64,000 nt of DNA from Streptomyces spectabilis (GTDB taxonomy: Bacteria; Actinomycetota; Actinomycetes; Streptomycetales; Streptomycetaceae), in NCBI RefSeq assembly GCF_008704795.1, contig NZ_CP023690.1, positions 8,566,501 through 8,630,500 of the forward strand. Direction: 5' to 3'. The notes beneath the pieces were generated by a model. The model saw nothing but the letters and a program-made list of their open reading frames with translations. It was not told the origin of the DNA and did no database searches. Positions 32,642 through 40,874 of this stretch are shown piece after piece. The position numbers were made by a program, and so were the translations under genes. Numbering within the stretch: the stretch's first letter is position 1; each line of letters begins with the position of its first letter.

Positions 32642-33766
32642 TCACGGGCATTTGCCCGCTTCGCCGCCGAGTCCTCCGGGTGCGCTCCTGGCGAAGACGC
32701 GCTGGAGTACGGCGATGTCCTCCCGAGCGTCGCGCACATCGGTGAGCGGTGGCGTGCCGTCCACGACGCAGGCATGGAAAGCGCGCAGTTCCTCGCGGAA
32801 CGCCTCGTCGTACGAGGCCTGAATTCTCCTTTCCACCAGGGCGCCGTCCTCCATGTGCTGGGCGACGACAGGAGTGGGCCAGTGCTTGAGGAATGGGGAG
32901 GGGAACTGAATGCGCACCCGCTGCCCTGCGGAAAGCACCGCGATCTCTTCGAAGTAGTCGCGGACGTCGTCGAGATAGGTCCAGGTGTAGCTGGTCCGCA
33001 GGTCGCCCGGGTGCGCGAGGACCGTCGTCACGGAGGGGAAGCGGGAGTCCCGCGGCCAGATCTCCGTGAACAGCACGTCGTCCGGCTCTCCCACAAGGGA
33101 CCGCAGCGCGTTCACGTCGTGCACCATGCTGCCGAGGAACACGTCGTGGTAGACGAAGCGCAGGGCGTCCGGGACCGCGCCGACCGCCTCGTCGAGCAGC
33201 TCCTCCTGGGCCCGGTGCAGCTCCCGCGCGACCTGGCCCGGCACGTCGTCGAAGCGGCGCACGCCGTGCATGGCGATGTACTGGTCCTCGCTGGGGTGCA
33301 GGGTGTTGATCTGCGCGTACCGAGGCTCCTCGATGGCGCTGACCAGCTGTTTCCCATAGAGGAAGCCGGGGTCGAAGCGCTTCATGTAGGCCACCATGAG
33401 GCGCACTCCGGACCGGGCGACGGCCGCCTCGATCGCGTCGGCCTCGCGGAGCGTGAAGCACAGCGGCTTCTCCACCAGGACGTGTTTGCCCGCCTCGGCG
33501 GCGGCCAGGACCTGCGGCGCGTGACTGCCGCCGCTGAGCACGAGGACAGCGTCCACATCGGTGTCGAGCAGCGCGCGGTAGTCCGTGAAGCGCCGCCCGT
33601 GCGGCACCCCGTACCGCTCGCCGAGGGCGTCGAGGAGGCCGGGGGAGAGGTCGCTGAGCGCGGTGATCTCGAACTGGTCGGAGAGGCTCTGCAGATAGGG
33701 CAGATGCATGATCTGGGCGACGGTTCCGCAACCGATGACGCCCACGCGGACACGTTCTTTCTGCAC
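32642..33766 (-). CDS. Gfo/Idh/MocA family oxidoreductase, inositol-dehydrogenase-like
   Basis: 374-residue dehydrogenase and first gene of the minus-strand operon. GTG at 33766 is chosen because the protein then starts VQKERVRVGVIGCGTVAQIM, right at the Rossmann motif; an ATG 34 codons earlier adds a basic, unfamily-like extension. VLVEKPLCFTLREADAI is the EKP cofactor motif, and FVYHDVFLGSMVHDVNALRS holds the candidate catalytic Asp/His. It would oxidise inositol or an inosamine to the ketone for transamination (SpcB-like). It is divergent from inositol monophosphatase across 374 bp, so both likely respond to the same control region. Confidence 0.85.
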   Translation of the reverse strand: MQKERVRVGVIGCGTVAQIMHLPYLQSLSDQFEITALSDLSPGLLDALGERYGVPHGRRFTDYRALLDTDVDAVLVLSGGSHAPQVLAAAEAGKHVLVEKPLCFTLREADAIEAAVARSGVRLMVAYMKRFDPGFLYGKQLVSAIEEPRYAQINTLHPSEDQYIAMHGVRRFDDVPGQVARELHRAQEELLDEAVGAVPDALRFVYHDVFLGSMVHDVNALRSLVGEPDDVLFTEIWPRDSRFPSVTTVLAHPGDLRTSYTWTYLDDVRDYFEEIAVLSAGQRVRIQFPSPFLKHWPTPVVAQHMEDGALVERRIQASYDEAFREELRAFHACVVDGTPPLTDVRDAREDIAVLQRVFARSAPGGLGGEAGKCP

Positions 33767-34140
33767 GGCACCAACTTCTCTCGAAAGGAGTGGAGCGGCG
33801 GACCGGAGCGGGGAAATCAGGGCAGCCCGAAGAGGCCGGACCTGCTTTCCCGAAAGGGGTGAAGCCATCGGCGCACCGCGCCCGACGGAAAACGGACGAT
33901 GACGCCGAAGGACCTACGTCACCGATGCAGTTGGGCGGAATTCCACAAAGGTCTCCTCTGGGCCCCGACATCGTTCGGCTTACTGAACCTGACTCAAATC
34001 CCCCGTGCTTGGAACGGCCCCAAGGCACATACACGGCGGGCGAGTTCCCGCGCGCCGAGAAGATTCAGCGCGGCTCACACCCTTGGAACGACTTGGTGGT
34101 ACCTTTACATAATCGCGTGTACACCACAAGGGGGTTGCCC
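33767..34140. promoter_or_regulatory. Divergent control region of the aminocyclitol genes
   Basis: 374 bp without a gene between the minus-strand biosynthetic operon and the inositol monophosphatase/exporter/resistance operon. GC content is lower than in the flanking genes. CATAAT at 34108-34113, about 28 bp before the ATG at 34141, is a candidate -10; TTGGAA 19 bp further up is a weak -35. No clear operator was found. Confidence 0.5.
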
Positions 34141-34935
34141 ATGTCTTTGGCACATGCCGAGGGCGGTGCCGCGTTACTCCGACTCGCCGTCAGGGCCGCA
34201 CACCGGGCCGGTGAGCTGCTGCTCGAAGGGGCCGCGGCGGGGCCGCCCGAGGTACGGACCAAGTCGTCGGCCAAGGACCTGGTGACTGCCTTCGACCGCG
34301 GGAGCGAGGCGTGCGTCGTCGAGATCCTCACCGCGGCCCGGCCCGACGACGGCATCCTGGGGGAGGAGGGCGGCGAGCGCCCGGGCGGCTCCGGCGTGCG
34401 CTGGGTGATCGACCCCCTGGACGGCACGGCGAACTTCGTCAGCGGGTATCCGGCGTTCGTCGTGTCCATCGCCGCCGAGCGCGCGGGGCGCACCGAGGTG
34501 GGGGTCGTGTACGACCCCTCCCGCCGGGAGACGTTCACCGCGATCCGCGGCCGGGGAGCCGCCCGTGACGGCCTGCCGCTGACCGTGTCCGGCGCCGAGC
34601 GGCTCGAACAGGCCCTGGTCTCCACGGGATTCAGCAGCGACCCGGCGACCCGCGACCGCCAGGCGGCCCTCGCCGCCCGCGTGGTGGCCCGCGTGCGGGA
34701 CATCCGCAGCAGCGGCTCCGCCGCCCTCGACCTGTGCTGGGTCGCGGCCGGCCGCCTCGACGCCTACTACGAATCCGGTACGCGCCTGTGGGACCGCGCG
34801 GCCGGAGCGCTGATCGCCGAGGAGGCCGGGGCCTGGGTCGGCGGCGCGGACGGGCGGCCGCCCTGCGACGCGATGACGATCGCGTGCGCCCCGAAGACGG
34901 CGGACGCGCTGCGCGCCCTGGTGGGCCATGCCTGA
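34141..34935 (+). CDS. spcA: Inositol monophosphatase family protein
   Basis: 264-residue Mg-dependent phosphatase. Metal-site motifs are GILGEEGGERPG (about 68-79), WVIDPLDGTANFVSG (about 88-102) and the C-terminal GTRLWDRAAGALIAEEAGAW. It would dephosphorylate inositol-1-phosphate to give the myo-inositol that feeds the aminocyclitol. AAGGGGG precedes the ATG, whereas an upstream in-frame ATG at 33790 adds an unrelated 117-residue leader. Codon 12 (34174-34176) is TTA, a bldA-dependent codon close to the start. Its stop overlaps the exporter start by 8 bp. The symbol follows my recollection of SpcA as the phosphatase. Confidence 0.88.
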   Translation: MSLAHAEGGAALLRLAVRAAHRAGELLLEGAAAGPPEVRTKSSAKDLVTAFDRGSEACVVEILTAARPDDGILGEEGGERPGGSGVRWVIDPLDGTANFVSGYPAFVVSIAAERAGRTEVGVVYDPSRRETFTAIRGRGAARDGLPLTVSGAERLEQALVSTGFSSDPATRDRQAALAARVVARVRDIRSSGSAALDLCWVAAGRLDAYYESGTRLWDRAAGALIAEEAGAWVGGADGRPPCDAMTIACAPKTADALRALVGHA

Positions 34936-36232
34936 CCCGGTGGAGAGCCCGGCCTCCGACGCCCTGCTGCCACCGGGCCCGGACCCGGGCGCCGAGCGGG
35001 CCGCGCGGCGCGGATTCCGGCTGCTCGTCGGCTCGCACCTGCTCAACGAGACCGGGGCGGCGGCGACGCTCGTCGTCCTGCCGCTGACCGCGGTGCTCGC
35101 CCTGGACGCCTCGGCCTGGCAGACCGCCCTGATCGAAAGCGCCTACTTCTGTGCCTACTTGGTGCTCGGCCTCCCCGCGGGCGCACTGGTCGAGCGGGCG
35201 CGCCCGCGCCGCGTCATGATCGGCGCCGACGCGGTCCGCTGTGTGGCGCTCGCCTCGCTGCCGCTCGCCTGGGCGGCCGACGGCCTCTCCCTGCCGATGG
35301 TCTACGCGGTGGCGCTGCTGCTCGGCTGCGCGCAGCTGTTCGGCGACATCGCCGACCACAGCTATCTGCCGCGCCTGGTCCGCGAGGAGCAGCTCGTGCA
35401 GGGCAACAGCACGCTCCAACTCATCAGGTCCGGCGCCGAGTTGGGCGGGCCGGGACTCGGCGGCCTCTCCGTGCAGTGGCTCGGCGCGTACTGGGCGCTC
35501 GCGGCGAACGCCGTGGGCTCGGCCGTCTCCGCGGTGCTCCTGTGGCGGATCAAGGTGCCCGAGCCCGAGCCGCCCGCGCTCGCGCACGGCCTGGCCCGGC
35601 AGACCTGGGAAGGTCTTTCCTTCGTGCGCCGCCAGCCGGTCCTGCGCATGCTCGCGGTCTCCGCCAGTCTGAACAACCTCGTCTTCTCCGCCGCCTTCGC
35701 GCTCGACGTGGTGTTCCTGAGCAAGGTCGTCGGCGTCCCGGCCGGGCTCGTCGGAGTGCTCCTCGCGTCGGGAGCGGTGGGCGCGCTCGCCGGGGCCTGG
35801 CTGACGCCGCGGCTCGCCCGCCGCTTCGGCGACGCCCGCACGGCGACGCTCGCGGTGCCCGTCGCCGCCCCGTTCCTGCTGCTCGCGCCGCTGACCCAGG
35901 ACGACTGGCGGGTGCTGCTCTTCGCCCTCGCCCACCTCGCCATCAGCGTCGGCGTCACCGTCTTCAACATCCTCCAGGTCACCTACCGGCAGCGGGTGTG
36001 CCCGGCGGACCTGCTCAGCCGCGTGTCGGCGATCTTCCGCTTCGCGGTGTGGGGTGCCGCGCCCCTGGGGGCCCTCGCGGGCGGCGCCCTCGCGGCACAC
36101 CTCGGGGTCCGCCCCGCGCTGTGGACGCTCGCCGTCGCCCTGCTCGCCGTCGCGCCGCTGCTGCTCTGCTCCCCGCTGCGCCGGACGCGGGACTTCGACG
36201 TCAACTTCCCCACCGTGCCCACTAGTTGCTAG
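34928..36232 (+). CDS. MFS exporter, probable antibiotic efflux
   Basis: 434-residue major facilitator with a 30-residue polar N-terminus and about twelve hydrophobic helices (LPLTAVLALDASAWQTALIE, GLPAGALVERARPRRVMIGA, GALAGAWLTPRLARRFGDAR). The short R-x-R-P-R-R loop between helices 2 and 3 and the overall arrangement match the MFS_3/enterobactin-exporter group. It overlaps the inositol monophosphatase by 8 bp and precedes the kinase by 9 bp. The three form an operon of precursor supply, export and self-resistance. Confidence 0.85.
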   Translation: MPDPVESPASDALLPPGPDPGAERAARRGFRLLVGSHLLNETGAAATLVVLPLTAVLALDASAWQTALIESAYFCAYLVLGLPAGALVERARPRRVMIGADAVRCVALASLPLAWAADGLSLPMVYAVALLLGCAQLFGDIADHSYLPRLVREEQLVQGNSTLQLIRSGAELGGPGLGGLSVQWLGAYWALAANAVGSAVSAVLLWRIKVPEPEPPALAHGLARQTWEGLSFVRRQPVLRMLAVSASLNNLVFSAAFALDVVFLSKVVGVPAGLVGVLLASGAVGALAGAWLTPRLARRFGDARTATLAVPVAAPFLLLAPLTQDDWRVLLFALAHLAISVGVTVFNILQVTYRQRVCPADLLSRVSAIFRFAVWGAAPLGALAGGALAAHLGVRPALWTLAVALLAVAPLLLCSPLRRTRDFDVNFPTVPTSC

Positions 36233-36241
36233 CGTGGAGCT

Positions 36242-37240
36242 ATGCAGAATCTTCCTGAAAAGTTCGATGAAACACGCCTATGGGAAGCTTTGAGGGGATT
36301 TGGTGTGTCCCCGTCGCGTGTCACCTACGCCCCCGTCGGATTCGGGGACTACCACTGGACGGTGACCGACGAGGACGGCCGGCCGTGGTTCGCCACCGTC
36401 TCCGACCTGGAGCACAAGGAGCACTGCGGGCAGGGGGCACAGGCCGCGCTGAAGGGGCTCCGACAGGCCATGGACACGGCGCTGGCCCTGCGCGACCGTG
36501 ACGGACTGCGGTTCGTCGTGGCACCGGTGGCCGCCACCGACGGCGGCGGTCCAGTACTGCCCCTGGACGCCCGGTACGCGCTCACGGTGTTCCCCCATGT
36601 CCCGGGCCGCACAGGGGAGTTCGGGCAGCGCCTGACGGAGGCCGAGCGGGACCGGCTGCTCGCCCTGCTCGCGGAGCTGCACGGCCGGACGCCCCCGGAG
36701 ACCACACCGCCCGCCGACATGGAGCCCCCGGGCCTTCCCGGCGTGCGCGCGGCCCTGGCCGAGTCGGAAGGGCCCTGGTCGGGCGGCCCGTTCGCCGAGC
36801 CCGCGCGGCTGCTGCTGCGCGAGCACGAGGCGACGCTCCACGCGCGCCTCGCCGAGTTCGAGGCCCTCGTCGCGCGCGTGAAGGGCCGGGGCGCGCCGCT
36901 CGTCGTCACGCACGGCGAGCCGCATCCGGGCAACCTCATCCTGGGTGAGGAGGGCTATCTCCTGGTGGACTGGGACACGGTGGGCCTCGCCCCGGCCGAG
37001 CGCGACCTCTCCCTGATCTCGGACGACCCGGCGGACCTCGCCCGCTACGCCGAGCTGACCGGCCGCACCCCGGACCCGGACGCCCTCGCGCTCTACCGGC
37101 TGCGCTGGAGCCTGCTGGACGTGGCCGAGTTCGTGGAGTGGTTCCGCGCCGAGCACCAGCGCACGCAGGACACCGAGTCCGCGTGGAAGGGCTTCACGGA
37201 CACGCTGGGGCAACTGGCGGCGGGCGGATCCGCAGCCTAG
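36242..37240 (+). CDS. spcN: Aminoglycoside-phosphotransferase-like kinase, spectinomycin resistance type
   Basis: 332-residue kinase-fold protein. The catalytic loop VVTHGEPHPGNLILGEEG (about 220-237) is the H-x-(D/E)-x-x-x-x-N motif, with Glu where the classical phosphotransferases have Asp. LLVDWDTVGLAPAERDLSLI carries the metal-binding Asp. The layout and the 'DWD-x-x-x-LAP-x-ERDL' ending resemble APH(9) spectinomycin kinases, so it probably phosphorylates the cell's own product. The first 60 bases are relatively AT-rich and the ATG at 36242 lies close after the exporter. A role on a pathway intermediate cannot be excluded. Confidence 0.8.
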   Translation: MQNLPEKFDETRLWEALRGFGVSPSRVTYAPVGFGDYHWTVTDEDGRPWFATVSDLEHKEHCGQGAQAALKGLRQAMDTALALRDRDGLRFVVAPVAATDGGGPVLPLDARYALTVFPHVPGRTGEFGQRLTEAERDRLLALLAELHGRTPPETTPPADMEPPGLPGVRAALAESEGPWSGGPFAEPARLLLREHEATLHARLAEFEALVARVKGRGAPLVVTHGEPHPGNLILGEEGYLLVDWDTVGLAPAERDLSLISDDPADLARYAELTGRTPDPDALALYRLRWSLLDVAEFVEWFRAEHQRTQDTESAWKGFTDTLGQLAAGGSAA

Positions 37241-37318
37241 CCCGGTCGGCCCGATGCGTAAGGTGTACGGGCGGCCGGTGTTCGAGCCGTGAGAACGGAC
37301 GAAACAGGAGACAGGCAG

Positions 37319-38122
37319 ATGAGTCGCACCCCGGGCGCCCCGGAACCGGCGGAGACGACGGAGGCGTTCGAGCGGTTCGTCGAGCTGCTCGCGGCCGGTC
37401 CGGTCGGGCCGGAGCACCCGGCGGCCCCGGGCGGGCCCGGTCTTCCGTCGTGGCTGGCGCAGCTGGCCGCGGCCCTGTTCCACGGCCAGGACGAGCAGGC
37501 GGCGCGGCGCTGGGCCCTGCGGGTGCACACCGCGCTCGGCCGCCTCGGCGGACCCGTGCCGTTCGACGTCGTGCACGACTGGCACGCCCGCGCCGTGGCG
37601 CCGCTCCTCGCGGAGGTGAGCGCCCGGCGCGGCGGCGACGGCGCCGCCCCGGACGCCGTACGGCGCCTGCACGAGCGGGCCCTGGCGGGGGAGCGGGCGA
37701 CGGAGGCGGAGTGGACCGAGGCCCTCGGCCCCGCCCTCACCCAGGTCTACGGCCACGCCTACGCGTACGCCGACGCCTACGCCACGGCCTCCGTCAACGC
37801 GCGCGCGTACGCGATGGACAACGACTACGGCGAGGAGAAGGCCGCCGAGTTCGCCGCCATGTACGCGAAGCTCAACACCGACGCCAACGCCCGCTCCTAC
37901 GCCGACGCCAACGCCCTGGCGAACACGCGCGCGCTGGCGGCCGCCTTCGCCCGTGCCGACGAGCGGGCGTTCGCCGAGGCGTATCCGTTCGCGTACGTCC
38001 ACGTCTACGCGCTCGCCGACGCCGAGCGCGCGGAGCCGGCCGGGCGGGACGAGCGGTACCGGGCGGCGTGCGCGCGGCTCGCGGACGGGCTCGCCGAGGC
38101 CCTGGACCGCGCCGCCGGGTGA
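37319..38122 (+). CDS. Unknown protein with Ala/Tyr-rich repeated segment
   Basis: 267-residue soluble protein of no family known to me. The N-terminal half is helical and Ala/Leu-rich (SWLAQLAAALFHGQDEQAAR). Residues about 140-235 are a low-complexity run in which AYAYADAYATASVNARAYA, SYADANALANTRALAAAFA and AEAYPFAYVHVYALADAERA recur with roughly two- to four-residue spacing of Tyr/Phe between Ala and Asp/Asn. ATG at 37319 has AGGAG upstream. It lies between the resistance gene and the detoxin-type genes, ending at a 24-bp hairpin. It may belong to either cluster or to neither. No catalytic motif is seen. Confidence 0.7.
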   Translation: MSRTPGAPEPAETTEAFERFVELLAAGPVGPEHPAAPGGPGLPSWLAQLAAALFHGQDEQAARRWALRVHTALGRLGGPVPFDVVHDWHARAVAPLLAEVSARRGGDGAAPDAVRRLHERALAGERATEAEWTEALGPALTQVYGHAYAYADAYATASVNARAYAMDNDYGEEKAAEFAAMYAKLNTDANARSYADANALANTRALAAAFARADERAFAEAYPFAYVHVYALADAERAEPAGRDERYRAACARLADGLAEALDRAAG

Positions 38123-38127
38123 GCCCG

Positions 38128-38180
38128 CGTACGCGAGTGGGGGTGGAGGCCGTCGCGGCCTCCACCCCCACTCGCGTACG
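38128..38180. terminator. 24-bp perfect bidirectional terminator hairpin
   Basis: Left arm 38128-38151 and right arm 38157-38180 are exact reverse complements (24 bp) with a 5-nt loop GTCGC. The hairpin ends one base before the stop codon of the convergent dioxygenase gene and separates the spectinomycin-type and detoxin-type halves. Confidence 0.85.
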
Positions 38181-39053
38181 TCAGGCCGTGGGCCGGTGGC
38201 CCGCGATGGCCACGCGCTGGGCGTAGCGCGAGTGCGGGAAGTAGTCCCAGATCGCGTGGTGCTGCACACAGCGGTTGTCCCAGAACACCAGCGTGTTCGG
38301 GGTCCAGCGGACGCGGCAGCTCAGCAGCGCGGTGTTGGTGATCTGCTTGACGAGCATGTCGATGATCGCCCGGCTCTCGCCCTTGGAGAGCTGCTCGATG
38401 TGCGAGACGTAGATGCCGTTGATGAAGAGCAGCTTGCGGCCCGTGTCGGGGTGGCGGGCCACCACGGGGTGCACGTTCACCGGCACGTCGTACTCGGGCG
38501 GCGGCGTGGCGCCCTCCCAGGCGAGCAGGCCGTTGTGGACCGCGGTCATCGGGTCCAGGAGTTCCTTCATCGCGGGCGACAGCATCTCGTAGGCGAGGTG
38601 CATGTTGGAGAACATGGTGTCGCCGCCGCTGCCGATCTCCGGGGTGCGCGTGACGTACAGCATCGAGCCGAGCGACGGCTTCAGGTCGGCGGTGCCGTCG
38701 GCGTGCCAGCCGTGGCCCGCGACGTTCCGGGAGTCCTTGTCGGCGCTGATCTCCAGGATGTGCGGGTCCGAGCCCTCGGGGGCGAGCGCCACCGGGTGCA
38801 GCTCGCCGAAGTGCCGGGCGAAGCGCTTGTGCTGCTCGCCGTCGATCACCTGGTCGCGGAAGACGAGCACGTGGTGGCGGAGGAACGCCCGCTTGACCTC
38901 GGCGGCCTGCTCGTCCGTGAGCTCCTTGGACAGGTCGAGTCCGGACACCTCGGCGCCGATCACCGGGGTCAGCGCGTCGACCGTGATGTGGTCGTAGACC
39001 TCGGGCGGCCGGGTGGTGATGGCCTCGATGGCGTCGAGCGCGAACTGTTCCAT
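38181..39053 (-). CDS. TauD/TfdA Fe(II)/2-oxoglutarate dioxygenase
   Basis: 290-residue dioxygenase. The iron triad is visible as GHGWHADGT (His117, Asp119) and NRCVQHHAIWDY (distal His near 265), with the 2-oxoglutarate Arg in SRYAQRVAIAGHR. VIGAEVSGLDLSKELTDEQA is a typical TauD N-terminal strand. AGGAGG precedes the ATG. A TauD-type enzyme is a core gene of detoxin/rimosamide clusters, where it is linked to hydroxylation of the proline-derived ring. Since the neighbouring A domain reads as proline-like, that is the probable substrate, free or carrier-bound. Confidence 0.87.
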   Translation of the reverse strand: MEQFALDAIEAITTRPPEVYDHITVDALTPVIGAEVSGLDLSKELTDEQAAEVKRAFLRHHVLVFRDQVIDGEQHKRFARHFGELHPVALAPEGSDPHILEISADKDSRNVAGHGWHADGTADLKPSLGSMLYVTRTPEIGSGGDTMFSNMHLAYEMLSPAMKELLDPMTAVHNGLLAWEGATPPPEYDVPVNVHPVVARHPDTGRKLLFINGIYVSHIEQLSKGESRAIIDMLVKQITNTALLSCRVRWTPNTLVFWDNRCVQHHAIWDYFPHSRYAQRVAIAGHRPTA

Positions 39054-39118
39054 GGTCGTGTCCTCCTGCGGTTCGGATGAGTGGGTGGGGCCGGTGGTGG
39101 CGGCCCGGGGGCGGCCGG

Positions 39119-39823
39119 TCAGAGGCCGAGGGCGAGCAGCTCGGCCAGGATCAGCCGGCCGAAGCCGAGACTGCCGTGGATCGCGTCGGTGGCCTCGCTG
39201 AACTCCGGGCGCTGGACGCCCGCCGCGTCCGTGACGCGGGCGCGCAGGTCCACGACCTCGACGCCGAGTTCGACGAGCGCGCGGCGCATGACGTCCTGGG
39301 CCGCCATGAAGACCACCGGGTCGGACATGCCGGGCACCCGCTGCGGCGGCATCGCGGAGACCACGCGCAGCCCCAGGCCGCGGGCGTGGCCGTAGAAGGC
39401 CAGGGCGTCGCGGACCGTGGCGCGGACGAGGTCGTCGAAGAGGCGGCTCTCCAGGAAGCCCGGCACGAAGCCGCCGCCGACGCGGTAGACGTCCCAGTTC
39501 GCCGTCGTCGCGACGAAGTGCGCGCTGAAGCCGAACGTGCAGACCAGCGGCACGGTGAGGGCGTCGAGACCGTCCACGCCGAGCTCGTCGAGGAAGCCCC
39601 GGTAGAGCGCGTCGGTCTCGGGCTTGCGGAACACGACGTCGTGCCCGCGCCGGTCGAAGAACTCCGCGTTGAACTCGCGCCCGGCGCCCACGGGCCCGCC
39701 GCTGAAGGGGATCCCGGCCGCCTTGGCGGCCCGGCCGATCACCCCCGCGTGCGAGTCGCCGAGCAGCAGGAACCGGGCCGTCGCGGCGTCAGTGGGAGTT
39801 GTAGTAGTCGAGTACGGCGTCAT
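39119..39823 (-). CDS. SGNH/GDSL-like hydrolase or acyltransferase
   Basis: 234-residue SGNH-fold protein. Block I is FLLLGDSHAGVIGRAA (about 18-33) with the nucleophile Ser. The closing D-x-x-H block is DAIHGSLGFGRLIL (about 214-227). There is no signal peptide, so it acts in the cytoplasm. It overlaps the GSCFA gene by 35 bp and follows it on the same transcript. Together with the next protein it makes a pair of SGNH-superfamily enzymes in the detoxin-type cluster. O-acylation or deacylation of the hydroxylated ring is a reasonable guess but not shown. Confidence 0.78.
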   Translation of the reverse strand: MTPYSTTTTPTDAATARFLLLGDSHAGVIGRAAKAAGIPFSGGPVGAGREFNAEFFDRRGHDVVFRKPETDALYRGFLDELGVDGLDALTVPLVCTFGFSAHFVATTANWDVYRVGGGFVPGFLESRLFDDLVRATVRDALAFYGHARGLGLRVVSAMPPQRVPGMSDPVVFMAAQDVMRRALVELGVEVVDLRARVTDAAGVQRPEFSEATDAIHGSLGFGRLILAELLALGL

Positions 39824-40844
39824 CGCACCAGAAGTCCTCTCCGCTGGTCGGGGTGGTGGGCCGGTCGGCGGACGGCCGCCGCTCCTGCGGGCGCGGGGCC
39901 TGGGAGAGGGCGTCGAAGAACCGGCCCATGACGAAGTCGACGCCCTCCGGCGTGACGGTGCGCAGATTCGGCTCGAAGAACCCGGCCTTGAAGGGGGCGC
40001 CGGTGACGATCTCGTACGACGGGAAGTAGTCGACGTGGTCGAGCTCCTGCGCCAGCTGCCCGGCCACCGCGCGCAGGACGGACTTGGAGTACGTGGTGGC
40101 GGTGAGCGCGTGGCCGCCCGTCGCGGTCGCCGTCAGCGGGACCGGGGACACCGTCAGGAGCACCCGAAGGCCCGGATTGACGGCGCGGGCGAGCGCCACG
40201 GCGGCGGACAGATCCCGGTGCACCTCGGCGAAGGTGAAGTTGTGGAACGCGTGCCGCTCGGCGTCGAAGGTGCCGCGCACGGTGCCCGGGCAGACCGGGT
40301 GGACCGTGCCGTCGACGCGGTCCAGCCACGCCTCCGTCAGACCGAGCGTGAAGACGAGGCAGTCCGCATCGGCGACCGCGCCCCGGATCGCCGTCAGGGT
40401 GCGCTCCCGCGCCCCGGCGAGATCCTCGGGCGAGGCGTACCCCTCGGGCTCGACGGCCGGGCGGAACGGGTCGAAGAAGCGGCCCTCGTCCTGCCACACC
40501 TCCTGCGGCGGCGCGCTCTCGCCGAACGCCCACGACAGCCACTGCCGCAGCGTGGCGGCGGTGTAGATGTTGCCGGTGCGGAACGAGAACGCGCCGTAGT
40601 GACGGGCCTCCCGCTCGGCCGGGGTCAGGCCGGGCGGGGCCGGTTCGGCGTCGCGCCAGTTCATGCCGCGCTCCAGGAGGGCGCGGCCGATGTGCCGGGC
40701 GAAGCACGACCCGGCGGTGAGGATCACGTCGTCATGGCCGAGGGCGAACTTGGGCGTCCACAGGCCGGTGATGTCGCGCGGGTCGGGCTCGGCCACGGCG
40801 GTGCGCCAGAAGGAGCGCGGCGGCAGCGATTGATAGGGGTTCAT
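39789..40844 (-). CDS. GSCFA domain protein
   Basis: 351-residue protein with the eponymous motif ILTAGSCFARHIGRALLERG (about 41-60), a cytoplasmic SGNH-like fold. SRTGNIYTAATLRQWLSWAF-like text (FSFRTGNIYTAATLRQWL) and LVFTLGLTEAWLDR follow the family pattern, with LLTVSPVPLTATATGGHAL and a late FDALSQ helix. AAGGA lies 5 bases before the ATG. It is directly downstream of the large synthetase (30 bp gap) and overlaps the SGNH gene. GSCFA proteins have no settled biochemical role; in this context an acyl-transfer or hydrolytic step in tailoring is plausible. Confidence 0.8.
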   Translation of the reverse strand: MNPYQSLPPRSFWRTAVAEPDPRDITGLWTPKFALGHDDVILTAGSCFARHIGRALLERGMNWRDAEPAPPGLTPAEREARHYGAFSFRTGNIYTAATLRQWLSWAFGESAPPQEVWQDEGRFFDPFRPAVEPEGYASPEDLAGARERTLTAIRGAVADADCLVFTLGLTEAWLDRVDGTVHPVCPGTVRGTFDAERHAFHNFTFAEVHRDLSAAVALARAVNPGLRVLLTVSPVPLTATATGGHALTATTYSKSVLRAVAGQLAQELDHVDYFPSYEIVTGAPFKAGFFEPNLRTVTPEGVDFVMGRFFDALSQAPRPQERRPSADRPTTPTSGEDFWCDDAVLDYYNSH

Positions 40845-40874
40845 GAGGGTCCTTCGATGGTGCGGCGGGCGGTG

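Noticed and set aside
30341..33862. Long plus-strand open frame opposite the isomerase/aminotransferase/dehydrogenase genes
   Set aside because: It has no domain features and runs antisense to four genes with clear catalytic motifs.
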